Origin: an uncultured Megasphaera sp.
GTDB lineage: Bacteria; Bacillota; Negativicutes; Veillonellales; Megasphaeraceae
DNA: 64,000 nucleotides
Direction of reading: 5' to 3'
Assembly: GCA_934202965.1 (NCBI GenBank)
Contig: CAKPYN010000004.1
Coordinates: 57,549 to 121,548 of the forward strand
Positions 27,813-37,062 of this stretch are shown one piece after another; position 1 is the first letter of the stretch; every line of letters begins with the position of its first letter. The notes beneath the pieces are model-generated. The model saw nothing but the letters and a program-made list of their open reading frames with translations. It ran no database searches and was not told the origin of the DNA. Both the position numbers and the translations under genes were made by a program.

Positions 27813-28448
27813 CTATGCTTTTTTCCGTGTTAATGTATAGATTAAGGCATTGCAAATCGCCGCGGCAATGGTACTGCCGCCTTTGCGGCCTTTGGCGACG
27901 ATATAGGGAACGCCGGACTGCATGATGATGTCTTTGGCATATACGACGTTGACAAAGCCTACGGGAACGCCAATGATCAAATCGGGATGTATCTTTCCTT
28001 GTCGAATTAATTCATCCAGACGCAGGAGTGCTGTCGGCGCGTTGCCGACGGCAATAATCAAAGGGCCATCAATCGTACAAGCTTTATCCATACAAGCTAC
28101 AGCTCGTGTCGTTCCTTGTCCTTTCGCCATGCGGGCAACATCCTCGTCCGCCATGAAGCATACTTTCGTACTATGCAGTGTGTCCAAACCTCGCTGGCTG
28201 ATTCCCATATACGCCATATTGGTATCTGTTACGATCGTACATCCCTGTCGCAGTGCCGCGAGCCCCCTTTCTACGGCATCTGGACTAAACCGAAGGGTAC
28301 GAGCATATTCAAAATCGGCACTCGTATGAATGACGCGTTTGATAATCTGTTTTTCTGTTGGCGGTAATTGAATTTCTCCTAATTCGTCTTCAATAATTTC
28401 CATGCTCCGTTTTTCAATATCGGCTGGTAAAATATGTTCAATTTTCAT
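27813..28448 (-). CDS. cbiC: Cobalt-precorrin-8 methylmutase
   Basis: Moves the C11 methyl to C12, giving cobyrinic acid. 211 residues from ATG 28448 (AAGGAACA upstream); the frame is open further, but family alignment starts at MKIEHILPADIEKRSMEII. Hallmarks are RVIHTSADFEYARTLRF (catalytic His), DTNMAYMGI, and the glycine-rich AVGNAPTALLRL plus GVPVGFVNVVYAK. It is the last gene of the B12 run and overlaps cbiA by 11 bases. Confidence 0.95.
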   Translation of the reverse strand: MKIEHILPADIEKRSMEIIEDELGEIQLPPTEKQIIKRVIHTSADFEYARTLRFSPDAVERGLAALRQGCTIVTDTNMAYMGISQRGLDTLHSTKVCFMADEDVARMAKGQGTTRAVACMDKACTIDGPLIIAVGNAPTALLRLDELIRQGKIHPDLIIGVPVGFVNVVYAKDIIMQSGVPYIVAKGRKGGSTIAAAICNALIYTLTRKKA

Positions 28449-29826
28449 GATGTTGTTCCTTTCTGTAGGCATCACATTGGGCAATGAAGCGTTTCGCCCA
28501 TGCCAAGTTGCCTAAAAAATGAAAATGCGGATATCCTGCCAGCAAGCATCCTTGGCTGTAGATACAGGGCCAGGTCCGTTTTCCCTGTGCCTTGGATGCA
28601 AGAAATGCGGTGCCATTATTGGTACTATCAGAATAATGAAATTCGTGGGCCTGTATCGTTTCGCCGGCACGGCAAACCATCGTATCTTCCTGGGCTGTCA
28701 GGGTTATGTACCCAAATCGCTGCAATCGTTTTGTCATATGAGATGTACCGGCAATGCATCCTACGCCGGCATACGCTGTGTTCTCATCTTGAAAGGATTC
28801 CAAGAGATACATAAAACCGCCGCATTCGGCAATACACGGACAACCGCGTTGAATCGCATGAAACAGCTGCTGTTTCATGGCTTGATTTTGAGACCAAATA
28901 GATGCGTACAATTCCGGATAGCCGCCGCCGATATAGATGCCATCACAAGATGGCAAAGAGGTATCGTGCAGCGGACTAAAGAAAACGAGTTGGGCTCCCA
29001 GTTGTTCCAATACATGCAGACTATCGTCATAATAAAAGCAAAACGCTTCATCACGGGCAACGGCAATTCGTACAGATGCCATCGTTGTCAACGAAGGCAT
29101 CTCATAGGCAAAGGGAGGTGCCTGGCGAGCTATGGTCAAGATGCCGGAAATATCCAGTGTTTGTTCCGCTGTGTCAGCCAGTGCATCGATTTTTTCCTGC
29201 CAATCGTCAATTTCTGCGGCTATAACGAGCCCCAAATGACGACTGGAAAACCGGCATGCCCCCATATCCGGCATATAGCCCAGCGCCGGAATACCGGCAG
29301 CTTGTTCCCAAGATTCTTTAAAATAGGCATATACCATGGCACTAACATGATTGACAATAAAGCCGGCAATATAGCTTGGCGTATAAAATGATGCCATGCC
29401 GCGAATTTGTGCTCCTAAGGACAAGGCCGAGCCTTTTCCGTTGACAACTAAAATAACCGGTGTCTGCGTAACTCGTGCCAAGTCATAGGCACTGGCTTCA
29501 CTAGTCGTGCCGATGCCGTCATAGTATCCCATAGCCCCTTCCAGCACAGCTATATCTGCCTGCTCAGCATGAGATGCCAAGAGATATTTCACATGTTCTT
29601 CGCCTGTATGTCCTCGGCCCAATAAAAACAAATCCAAATTATGCGACGGCGTATGAAGGACTTGCGTATGAAACATGGGATCAATATAATCGGGGCCGTT
29701 TTTAAACGCTTCTACCAAAAGCCTTCGCTGCTGCAGCACACGAAGCAACGCGCAAACAATCGTCGTCTTGCCGCAGCCGCTACAAGGTGCCGCAATGAGA
29801 AGGCGTGGAATACCTGCCTGTTTCAT
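28438..29826 (-). CDS. cbiA: Cobyrinate a,c-diamide synthase
   Basis: Amidates the a and c side chains of cobyrinate with glutamine and ATP. 462 residues: a dethiobiotin-synthetase-like N-terminal domain (LLIAAPCSGCGKTTIVCALLR; NGPDYIDPMFH) and a C-terminal class I glutamine amidotransferase domain with the nucleophile in IAECGGFMYL near residue 340. RBS AAGGAG. It stands directly after cbiET with a one-base gap. Confidence 0.95.
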   Translation of the reverse strand: MKQAGIPRLLIAAPCSGCGKTTIVCALLRVLQQRRLLVEAFKNGPDYIDPMFHTQVLHTPSHNLDLFLLGRGHTGEEHVKYLLASHAEQADIAVLEGAMGYYDGIGTTSEASAYDLARVTQTPVILVVNGKGSALSLGAQIRGMASFYTPSYIAGFIVNHVSAMVYAYFKESWEQAAGIPALGYMPDMGACRFSSRHLGLVIAAEIDDWQEKIDALADTAEQTLDISGILTIARQAPPFAYEMPSLTTMASVRIAVARDEAFCFYYDDSLHVLEQLGAQLVFFSPLHDTSLPSCDGIYIGGGYPELYASIWSQNQAMKQQLFHAIQRGCPCIAECGGFMYLLESFQDENTAYAGVGCIAGTSHMTKRLQRFGYITLTAQEDTMVCRAGETIQAHEFHYSDSTNNGTAFLASKAQGKRTWPCIYSQGCLLAGYPHFHFLGNLAWAKRFIAQCDAYRKEQHHEN

Positions 29827-31038
29827 TTATGATATCTCCTTGGGAGTCGCTGTCAAAATATAGACGGGATTTTGACCCATCATCAAATGATACGGGCCCA
29901 CTGATTTTCCCTTAGCAATGCTTACCTGCGTAATATCCAAATCATAGGCGGGATGTTTGGCATAATACGCCGTAACAGCCGCTACCGTTTCTATCGTAAT
30001 AGCTGTCATAACGACGACGCACGCTGCATTTTTCTGATAAATGAGCTGTAAAATACGTTCCAGTTTCCCCTTCGTACCGCCAATAAATACGCCCTGCGGT
30101 ACTGGCAAAGACTGTATCGTTTCCGCAGCATCGCCAGCGACAATGGTCAACTGCGGCAGGGCAAATCGTTCTTTATTTTGCCTTAACACCTGCAAGGCTG
30201 CCGGATTAATTTCCATGGCATAGACATGCCCCCACGGTACTTGCAAAGCCAGTTCAACAGAACAAGACCCCGTTCCAGCGCCGACATCATAGACAATATC
30301 ATCAGGCTGCGGCCGCAGTCTGGACATAGCTATGCAACGGACATCTTGTTTAGTCATGGGCGCATCGCCTCGCTGAAATAACGTGTCATCCAATCCGGGA
30401 AACGGCATGGGCCGAGATGCCGCCTTGTCATTATATATCATTAGGACAGCTAAACCGCGTATGTCTTGTTGTGCCAGGCTAGCTGCCGTACCGGATAGAA
30501 TCCGTTCCTGTGGATATGATAAATTAAGTCCGGCGTGGACAACGACATCTTGCAATCCATACCGGCAAAGTTCCTGACACAAGGCAGATACCGAATCCTT
30601 TCCGCCGGTCAAACAAAATACCTTTGGATGGCATCGCACGGCCCAAACCAAAGGGGCCTGCCGACCATGCCGACTAAGGCAATAAGCATCCTGCCAAGGC
30701 GTCTGCAATTTGGCCGCAAAATAGACCAAACTGCTGATACCGGGAATCCGCGTCATCGTACAACCAGGTATCTCTTGTAAGAGAGACGTCAAACTAAAAA
30801 AGCCAACATCGCCGGATACGAGCACTGCCATCGTTTCGGCCCCGTCTGCATGGGCTGCGGCAATACGCCGGATTTCCGATGGCTTGTACGTTTCGTATAT
30901 TTTTTTATCTGCTATATCTTTCGATGGCAGCATGCGTTTGTCACCGACTAAAATCGTACTTTCGGCAATCGCTTTTTTTGCTTCTATCGTAAGTAATTCC
31001 GGATTGCCCGGCCCGATTCCAATGATATAGATATGCAT
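29827..31038 (-). CDS. cbiET: Bifunctional CbiE-CbiT (precorrin-6Y C5,15-methyltransferase/decarboxylase)
   Basis: A single 403-residue fusion. Residues 1-200 are CbiE (IIGIGPGNPELLTIEAKKAI, tetrapyrrole methylase fold, C5 methylation). Residues 215-403 are CbiT (GDAPMTKQDVRCIAMSRL, then VYDVGAGTGSCSVELAL), which methylates C15 and decarboxylates the acetate side chain. This equals CobL of aerobic organisms and occurs in many anaerobes as well. RBS GGAG; 7 bases after cbiJ. Confidence 0.94.
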   Translation of the reverse strand: MHIYIIGIGPGNPELLTIEAKKAIAESTILVGDKRMLPSKDIADKKIYETYKPSEIRRIAAAHADGAETMAVLVSGDVGFFSLTSLLQEIPGCTMTRIPGISSLVYFAAKLQTPWQDAYCLSRHGRQAPLVWAVRCHPKVFCLTGGKDSVSALCQELCRYGLQDVVVHAGLNLSYPQERILSGTAASLAQQDIRGLAVLMIYNDKAASRPMPFPGLDDTLFQRGDAPMTKQDVRCIAMSRLRPQPDDIVYDVGAGTGSCSVELALQVPWGHVYAMEINPAALQVLRQNKERFALPQLTIVAGDAAETIQSLPVPQGVFIGGTKGKLERILQLIYQKNAACVVVMTAITIETVAAVTAYYAKHPAYDLDITQVSIAKGKSVGPYHLMMGQNPVYILTATPKEIS

Positions 31039-31045
31039 GGTAGAT

Positions 31046-31801
31046 TCACTCCTTGTACCACTGTCGAAAGGCTTGTTGAATTTCTTCCAATGACTGCCCC
31101 TGTTCGGTCCGCCGTTTAATCACAAGCAGCGTGGCACCGGCGTTGCGAGCTGCCGTCACTTTTTCCTCAAAACCGCCAGGCTTGCCTGAATCTTTCGTCA
31201 CAACATAGGCCGCTTTATACTGAGAAAACATGGCTGTATTCAAGGCCGTCGAAAAAGGTCCTTGCATACAAATAAGATGGGACGGTTCATACCCTAAATC
31301 CAACGCTCGTTGTAAGGACGCCATCGTCGGAAGAATACGCGCATAGATACGCGTCGTATAATCGGGTACCTGTGCAAATATATCCAAGTTTTTACTGCCT
31401 GTCGTCAAAAAAATAGTGCCCGTTGTCTGATTTAAGACATCAACGGCTTCTTCCATTGTATCGACAGTCACGCAGTCCGTATACGTATCATCGGGTCGTA
31501 CGACACGCCAATACGGGACATGTTGCGCCGTGCAAGCTTGCCGTATATTATCTGTCACAGCCGTCGCATAGGGATGGGTCGCATCAATGACCATCTGGAT
31601 ATAATATTGCTGCAAAAAAGCTTCCATGTTCCCTTCTTCCATCCGCTTCGTATGGACGATGACATGTTTCCCTTGCGGCAGCAATGACGCGCCATAGGCT
31701 GTTGCAACCGATACGTGCAGGGATACATCAAACTCGCTAATATAATTGGTCAGCAGACGTCCTTCTGTCGTGCCGCCAACGATCCAGACAGCGCGTTTCA
31801 T
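31046..31801 (-). CDS. cbiJ: Cobalt-precorrin-6A reductase
   Basis: NADH/NADPH-dependent reduction of the macrocycle. 251 residues with an N-terminal nucleotide-binding start (VWIVGGTTEGRLL), a DATHPYATAVTDNI block, and a C-terminal VTKDSGKPGGFEEKVTAARNAGA segment diagnostic of CbiJ/CobK. It overlaps cbiH by 4 bases. Confidence 0.94.
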   Translation of the reverse strand: MKRAVWIVGGTTEGRLLTNYISEFDVSLHVSVATAYGASLLPQGKHVIVHTKRMEEGNMEAFLQQYYIQMVIDATHPYATAVTDNIRQACTAQHVPYWRVVRPDDTYTDCVTVDTMEEAVDVLNQTTGTIFLTTGSKNLDIFAQVPDYTTRIYARILPTMASLQRALDLGYEPSHLICMQGPFSTALNTAMFSQYKAAYVVTKDSGKPGGFEEKVTAARNAGATLLVIKRRTEQGQSLEEIQQAFRQWYKE

Positions 31802-32529
31802 ACCGTATAGCCTCGCGGTGTAACCAGTTTGCCATTCAACATTTTGGTTTGGCTGTTGCCGATAAATACCGTCGAAAACATATCGACTTTATACTTTCGC
31901 AGCTGTCCCAATGTCATGATTTCCGCCGTTTCACCGTCTCTGCCAATATGATGAACAACACCTGCCGGTGTGCTGGCCGACTGATGCCGCAGGATAATAT
32001 CACAAGCCTTTTCCAAATAATCAACTCGTTTTTTGCTGGACGGATTATACAGGCAAATGACAAAATCACCGGCAGCGGCACAATCCAAGCGGTTTTCTAT
32101 CGTTTCCCACGGCGTCAATAAATCGCTTAGCGAAATTAAACAAAAATCGCTGACTAAGGGCGCACCGAGAAGCGCCGCTCCCGAGCAGGCTGCTGTGACA
32201 CCGGCAACGACAATAATATCTATATCATCGCATCCGGCAGCGACTTCATGCATAATCCCTGCCATGCCGTATACTCCGGCATCGCCGCTGGAAATGATAG
32301 CCGTCGTTTTCCCTTCCCGCGCTTTTTCCAATACGAGGCGGCAGCGGTCTACTTCTTTTTTCATGCCCGTCATGAGCAATTCTTTATGAGAAAATTGGTC
32401 TTCAATCAGTTTGATATACGTGTTATAACCCACAATGCAGTCACACTGTTCCAGTACGCGCTGTGCTTCCAAGGTCATGCCTGCTTGCTTTCCTGGGCCA
32501 ATGCCTACTACGTAAATTGTATGTTTCAT
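31798..32529 (-). CDS. cbiH: Precorrin-3B C17-methyltransferase
   Basis: Ring contraction and C17 methylation in the anaerobic route. 243 residues with the tetrapyrrole-methylase start (YVVGIGPGKQAGMTLEAQRVL), GYNTYIKLIEDQF, SSGDAGVYGMAGIMHEV and a VVAGVTAACSGAALLGAPL loop. RBS GAGAGGA; stop overlaps cbiJ start and start overlaps cbiG stop (ATGA type). It is the simple form, without an NirA-like or other fused domain. Confidence 0.94.
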   Translation of the reverse strand: MKHTIYVVGIGPGKQAGMTLEAQRVLEQCDCIVGYNTYIKLIEDQFSHKELLMTGMKKEVDRCRLVLEKAREGKTTAIISSGDAGVYGMAGIMHEVAAGCDDIDIIVVAGVTAACSGAALLGAPLVSDFCLISLSDLLTPWETIENRLDCAAAGDFVICLYNPSSKKRVDYLEKACDIILRHQSASTPAGVVHHIGRDGETAEIMTLGQLRKYKVDMFSTVFIGNSQTKMLNGKLVTPRGYTV

Positions 32530-33590
32530 GTATCCTCTCGCCTCTTTTTATCAAATGTTACCGTATAGTTTTTACACGCAATGGCAACGGTCACGCCGTC
32601 TTGGCCTGATTTCTGCAGCAACAACGTCCCGCCTCGGCTAGCTAGGACAGCTGCTCGTTCACAGACGTTATCCGTTCCCACAATACGTCGGACAAAATCG
32701 GATGTCCTAAACGTACCGGGAGCCTCATTGAGCTGTCGTGCCGTATAATAATGAATCGGCACATGATGCTGTATAGCAAATGCCGTCAATCCATCTTCCT
32801 CTTTTTTTACATCAATCGTATTCACGTCAGCTACAGCATGCCAGCTGATATGCAGTTTCTTCATTTCTTCTTCTACACGTTGGGCAATCATTTCGCAACT
32901 CGTGTCTCGTTTACAGCCAATGCCGATATGCACAATGACCGGATAGGCTGTTACCGTTTTCGCAAAGGGATGACAATCATCGCGAATCGTTACTGCCACG
33001 CCTACCGGACCTGTCTGTGCCTGAATGAGTCCGTCAGGCAGGTCATCGCCGATGGGAAATTCACTGTACAATCCGGCTTGTCCTCGTTCTAAAAGTTCTG
33101 CCGCAAACAACTTGGCATCCTGTAACGATGACAAATGAAGTCCCTTACGGGCAGCCCATTCATCGACTGCAAACAAATCATTGACATCCGTTGCCGTCGT
33201 AATGACAGCCTGACCATGCAGCATGGCTGCCAGCGTGCGAGCTAATCCGTTGGCACCACCAATATGACCCGCTAATAAAGGAATAACAAACTGTCCTTTT
33301 TCATCAATGACTAATACAGCCGGATCTTTTTCTTTGCCCCGCAAATGCGGTGCTGTCATGCGTATGGCAATGGCTGCGGCTCCCACAAAAATAAGTGCCT
33401 GTCCGTCTTTCATGGCGAGTCGCACCGCTTCTTGCAGATTGAGCGGAAATGCCTGCAATCGCGTATCTAACGAACATAATTTAGGCATCGTTTGATTGAC
33501 AACATCCCAATTCTCTGATGCTAAATATGTACGAATCTGCATTCCCAACATCGTACCGGCTGTAGTAAACGAAAAAATGAAGGCTTTCAT
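32526..33590 (-). CDS. cbiG: Cobalt-precorrin-5A hydrolase
   Basis: Opens the delta-lactone and releases the C2 fragment as acetaldehyde. 354 residues: an N-terminal region (IFVGAAAIAIRMTAPHLRGKEKDPAVLVIDEKG), a central HIGGANGLARTLA block, and a C-terminal GIGCKRDTSCEMIAQRVEEE domain. All three parts of CbiG are present. RBS GGGGGA. Next gene downstream in transcription is cbiH with a 4-base overlap. Confidence 0.93.
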   Translation of the reverse strand: MKAFIFSFTTAGTMLGMQIRTYLASENWDVVNQTMPKLCSLDTRLQAFPLNLQEAVRLAMKDGQALIFVGAAAIAIRMTAPHLRGKEKDPAVLVIDEKGQFVIPLLAGHIGGANGLARTLAAMLHGQAVITTATDVNDLFAVDEWAARKGLHLSSLQDAKLFAAELLERGQAGLYSEFPIGDDLPDGLIQAQTGPVGVAVTIRDDCHPFAKTVTAYPVIVHIGIGCKRDTSCEMIAQRVEEEMKKLHISWHAVADVNTIDVKKEEDGLTAFAIQHHVPIHYYTARQLNEAPGTFRTSDFVRRIVGTDNVCERAAVLASRGGTLLLQKSGQDGVTVAIACKNYTVTFDKKRREDT

Positions 33591-33621
33591 ACTGATTCCC
33601 CCTTATATAGGCAAATCCATG

Positions 33622-34404
33622 TTACTTTGTATCCGGATACTGTTGTTTTTCCGGTTCAGCCTGTCGATATCCATGGGTAAACCCCGGATGATACAGCAGG
33701 CTTCGTTCATAAGAATCCCCTAAAAAATAACCTACCAAAATAAGCGCCGTTTTATGAATCTCATGGGCCGCTGCCGTTTCTGCCAAGGTATCTACAGTGC
33801 AGCGATATACTTTTTCTTCCGGCCATGACGCTTTATAAACAATGGCCGCCGGCGTTTTACCGTTATAGCCGCCTTTCATCAGCTCTGTCTGCAATTGCTG
33901 CAATAAGGACGCACTTAAAAAAATGACCATCGTCGCGTCATGGGCCGCGTAATCGGCAATCTGTTGATTATCCGGTACAGGCGTTCGGCCTTCCATACGT
34001 GTAATAATGACGGATTGGCTGACATGGGGCAGTGTATATTCTGCCTGCACCGCTGCCGCTGCCGCACAAAAAGAACTGACTCCCGGTACGATTTCAAAGG
34101 GAATCTGTTTGTCCTTTAGAATATCCATCTGTTCGCGAATGGCCCCATAAATCGACGGATCGCCCGTATGCAGCCGCACGACCAGTTGCCCTTGCTGTTC
34201 TGCCGTTTCCATCACAACAATGACTTCTTCCAGTGTCATGCCGGCGCTGTCATATATCTGACAGGATGGCTTCGCATACTCCAACAGCTGTGGATTTACC
34301 AGAGAACCGGCATAAATAATGACATCTGCCGTTTCCAAGAGTTCTTTGCTCCGTACCGTAATCAAATCAACGGCACCAGGGCCTGCACCTACAAAATAAA
34401 CCAT
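33622..34404 (-). CDS. cbiF: Cobalt-precorrin-4 C11-methyltransferase
   Basis: 260 residues with YFVGAGPGAVDLITVRSKELL, VRLHTGDPSIYGAIREQMDIL and PGVSSFCAAAAAVQAEYTLP, all typical of CbiF/CobM. It methylates C11. RBS GGATGAA. It lies 3 bases after cbiL and 31 bases before cbiG. Confidence 0.95.
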   Translation of the reverse strand: MVYFVGAGPGAVDLITVRSKELLETADVIIYAGSLVNPQLLEYAKPSCQIYDSAGMTLEEVIVVMETAEQQGQLVVRLHTGDPSIYGAIREQMDILKDKQIPFEIVPGVSSFCAAAAAVQAEYTLPHVSQSVIITRMEGRTPVPDNQQIADYAAHDATMVIFLSASLLQQLQTELMKGGYNGKTPAAIVYKASWPEEKVYRCTVDTLAETAAAHEIHKTALILVGYFLGDSYERSLLYHPGFTHGYRQAEPEKQQYPDTK

Positions 34405-34407
34405 AGC

Positions 34408-35130
34408 TTATTCATCCTTTCCTGATTTCTTTTCTTTGACGAGGAGTACGGAAAAATAGGTTGTATTATCTACGTCATCTAGTGAATGATATAGCTGTTC
34501 TCCCGGCAGTCCGCATCGTTCAATCATCGTCGTGCTTTCCAACTGCTGCGTTTCCTGTAGTTCCTGTTTTAAGGTGGTAAACGAACCGGACGGCTTCATG
34601 ATAATCTTACTGCCTGGTCGAGATAATAAACTCTCCCGGTCTTTGCAATTCCCCGGAATCACCGTAAGGGGTTCATCCTGTTCACACAGCGGCTGCTGCA
34701 TCTTAGCCGCGGCTGCGCAAAAACTCGGCACGCCCGGAATAACTTCCGTTGCATAGCCATCATCATGAACACGGCGATGTACATAACTGCTTGAGGCATA
34801 TACCGTCGGGCATCCCAAGGTAATAAGGGCTACGTCACGTCCCTGCTGCAGCTGGGCTTCAATGGCTGCCGCACCGTCTGCATGGGCTTTTTCCAGTACA
34901 GCCGCATCCCGTGTCATCGGAAAATTGATGGTTATGATCGTTTTATCATTCCAATTGACATCCAAGCCCTTTTCTATGGCCTGCAGTACAATCCCCTTGG
35001 CTGTCGTCACGCCGGTATGTCCCTGAGGCACAGCTAAAACCGGGCAAGCTTGCATATATTTGACTGCCTTGATCGTCAATAGTTCCGGATCTCCCGGACC
35101 TACGCCGATACAATACAATGTTCCTTTCAT
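34408..35130 (-). CDS. cbiL: Cobalt-precorrin-2 C20-methyltransferase
   Basis: 240 residues; LYCIGVGPGDPELLTIKAVKYM, LTLGCPTVYASSSYVHRRV-like block and IPGVPSFCAAAAKM. It adds the C20 methyl, the first dedicated step after (cobalt-)precorrin-2. GGAGG RBS; its start overlaps the cbiD stop by 4 bases. Confidence 0.94.
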   Translation of the reverse strand: MKGTLYCIGVGPGDPELLTIKAVKYMQACPVLAVPQGHTGVTTAKGIVLQAIEKGLDVNWNDKTIITINFPMTRDAAVLEKAHADGAAAIEAQLQQGRDVALITLGCPTVYASSSYVHRRVHDDGYATEVIPGVPSFCAAAAKMQQPLCEQDEPLTVIPGNCKDRESLLSRPGSKIIMKPSGSFTTLKQELQETQQLESTTMIERCGLPGEQLYHSLDDVDNTTYFSVLLVKEKKSGKDE

Positions 35131-36266
35131 GGATTGACCTCCTTGTGTTGTTGATATGCGAGCAATCGTTTTGCCTGAGACGTATATCCCAACACGCCGT
35201 ACACATTCGAAAACATAACAGCCCCTGTGATAAGCTGTCCATGAACGCGTTGCTTCATATAATGCTCTATTTTATCACAAACTGCCGTCATCACCGATGG
35301 CAACAGATGGTGTTCCTGTAAAATCCGCAATGCTTCGTCTGTTGTAATGCTGTCATATACAGCTTGTCCGATGGCCGCATCGGCCCCTTGGAGTATCGCC
35401 ATCAACGCCAACAACGTCGTTCTGCCATCAGCATAGCGGGAATGGGTATTCATAATGCCCTGGCCGACTTTAACCAGTTTACCGACATGCCCGATAAGCA
35501 GGACATCCTGAAATTGTTTGTATACGGCATAATCCAGCATTTCGCCGACATAGTTGCTAATGGTCACGCGCTGTGATACATCTATCTGTAACGTATCTCG
35601 GCTGAAATCTACGCCGTAATTGCCAAAAAAAGCCAGCAAGTGTCTCTGACCGGCTGCACAGCGAGCATCCATTTCCGTATGAATCGTATCGATCAGGGCT
35701 TGCTCACTCATGGGTTCGACAATGCCGGATGTACCCAAAATAGATAAACCGCCTTCGATACCTAGTCGGGGATTGAAGGTTTTCTTGGCTAGTTTTTCGC
35801 CATCCGGCATTGAAAGGGTCACACGAAATCCGCCGGTATATCCCAGTTCAGCTGCTGTTTTTTCCAACGCGTCCCGTATCATGCGGCGCGGCGTCGGATT
35901 GATTGCCCAATCGCCGGGACGGCAGGCGAGTCCTGCCTTGGTGATTCTGCCTACGCCACAGCCGCCGCAGATTTCAATGCCCTGATCGATTCGTTCGACC
36001 GTACTGTATACCAGCATACCGTTCGTAATATCCGGATCATCACCGGCATCTTTGCGTATAGCACAGGATACAGCATGGGATTGCCGAGAAATATCTTCTA
36101 CCTCCAGCGACAGGACAATATGCTTCGGCGTTGTCACGGTAACGGTCGATACTGCCGTATGCGTGAGCAACATACGAGCTGCTGCTTTCGATGCGGCTGT
36201 CGCACAGGTTCCTGTCGTATACCCGCAGCGCAGTTTTTTACCGTCTTTGATGGTGAATGCGTCCAT
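35127..36266 (-). CDS. cbiD: Cobalt-precorrin-5B C1-methyltransferase
   Basis: 379 residues from ATG 36266, chosen because AGGAGGGAG precedes it and because CbiD proteins begin just before LRCGYTTGTCATAASKAAARML. Other family blocks are GDDPDITNGMLVYSTVE, CGGCGVGRITKAGLA and GTSGIVEPMSEQAL. CbiD marks the anaerobic (early cobalt insertion) pathway. Its start lies 29 bases inside the ABC ATPase gene, which ties uptake and synthesis genes into one transcript. Confidence 0.95.
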   Translation of the reverse strand: MDAFTIKDGKKLRCGYTTGTCATAASKAAARMLLTHTAVSTVTVTTPKHIVLSLEVEDISRQSHAVSCAIRKDAGDDPDITNGMLVYSTVERIDQGIEICGGCGVGRITKAGLACRPGDWAINPTPRRMIRDALEKTAAELGYTGGFRVTLSMPDGEKLAKKTFNPRLGIEGGLSILGTSGIVEPMSEQALIDTIHTEMDARCAAGQRHLLAFFGNYGVDFSRDTLQIDVSQRVTISNYVGEMLDYAVYKQFQDVLLIGHVGKLVKVGQGIMNTHSRYADGRTTLLALMAILQGADAAIGQAVYDSITTDEALRILQEHHLLPSVMTAVCDKIEHYMKQRVHGQLITGAVMFSNVYGVLGYTSQAKRLLAYQQHKEVNP

Positions 36267-37059
36267 ACGCTCCCTCCTGGGCAAGATCTTCGACAAGAAT
36301 CGCTTGCTTTCCGTTCTTCGTCGTAACAATATCAGCCTGTACATGAAACACCGAGCGTAACAGCTGCGGCGTAATCACGTCCTGCGGCTGTCCGGCCGCT
36401 ACAATGCGTCCTTCATTCATGGCGATAACATACTGCGTATACTGCAATGCTTGATTCATATCATGGAGTACGATGACAATGGTCAGACCCAATTTTTCAT
36501 TAATATGCCCCAGCAATTTCATCATGCGTAATTGATGATGTATGTCCAAATACGTCGTAGGCTCATCCAAAAATAAGATGGGAGAACGCTGAGCCAGCAA
36601 TACAGCCAACCAAACACGCTGTTGTTCGCCACCGGATAGATGCTGCATCAATTCGTCTTTACGTGTATGCATCTGCACGGCATACAAAGCTTTATCGACA
36701 TAGCGGGCATCATCTGCTGAAAAAGAACGATACATCGATCGATAGGGAAATCGTCCCATTTGCACCAAATCTTCTACCGTCACATCGCCAGGAGCCTGAT
36801 GAAGCTGCGGCAGTACAGCAATCTGTCGAGCCAGTTCTTTTCGCCCAAAAGAACGTATATCGTTGCCGTGAATATACACATTCCCTGCTTTCGGCTGAAT
36901 CATGCGGCTCATCGTCTTGAGAAGCGTACTTTTTCCGCAGCCGTTTGGGCCAATGATAGATACCATACGGCCCTTGGGAATGTCGATATGAATGTCGCGA
37001 AGAATTTCTTTTTTGCCAATGGCAACGGAAAGATGGTCTACTTGGATGGCTGTTTCCAC
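36238..37059 (-). CDS. BtuD/FecE-type ABC transporter ATPase
   Basis: 273 residues with Walker A GPNGCGKSTLLK near 37, LSGGEQQRVWLAVLLAQ and Walker B PILFLDEPTTYLD. It starts with GTG after GAAGGGAA. It energises import through the permease at 37063. Location behind a B12 riboswitch points to corrinoid uptake; siderophore or haem ABC systems have the same architecture, so substrate is inferred from context. Confidence 0.92.
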   Translation of the reverse strand: METAIQVDHLSVAIGKKEILRDIHIDIPKGRMVSIIGPNGCGKSTLLKTMSRMIQPKAGNVYIHGNDIRSFGRKELARQIAVLPQLHQAPGDVTVEDLVQMGRFPYRSMYRSFSADDARYVDKALYAVQMHTRKDELMQHLSGGEQQRVWLAVLLAQRSPILFLDEPTTYLDIHHQLRMMKLLGHINEKLGLTIVIVLHDMNQALQYTQYVIAMNEGRIVAAGQPQDVITPQLLRSVFHVQADIVTTKNGKQAILVEDLAQEGAYGRIHHQRR

Positions 37060-37062
37060 GAC

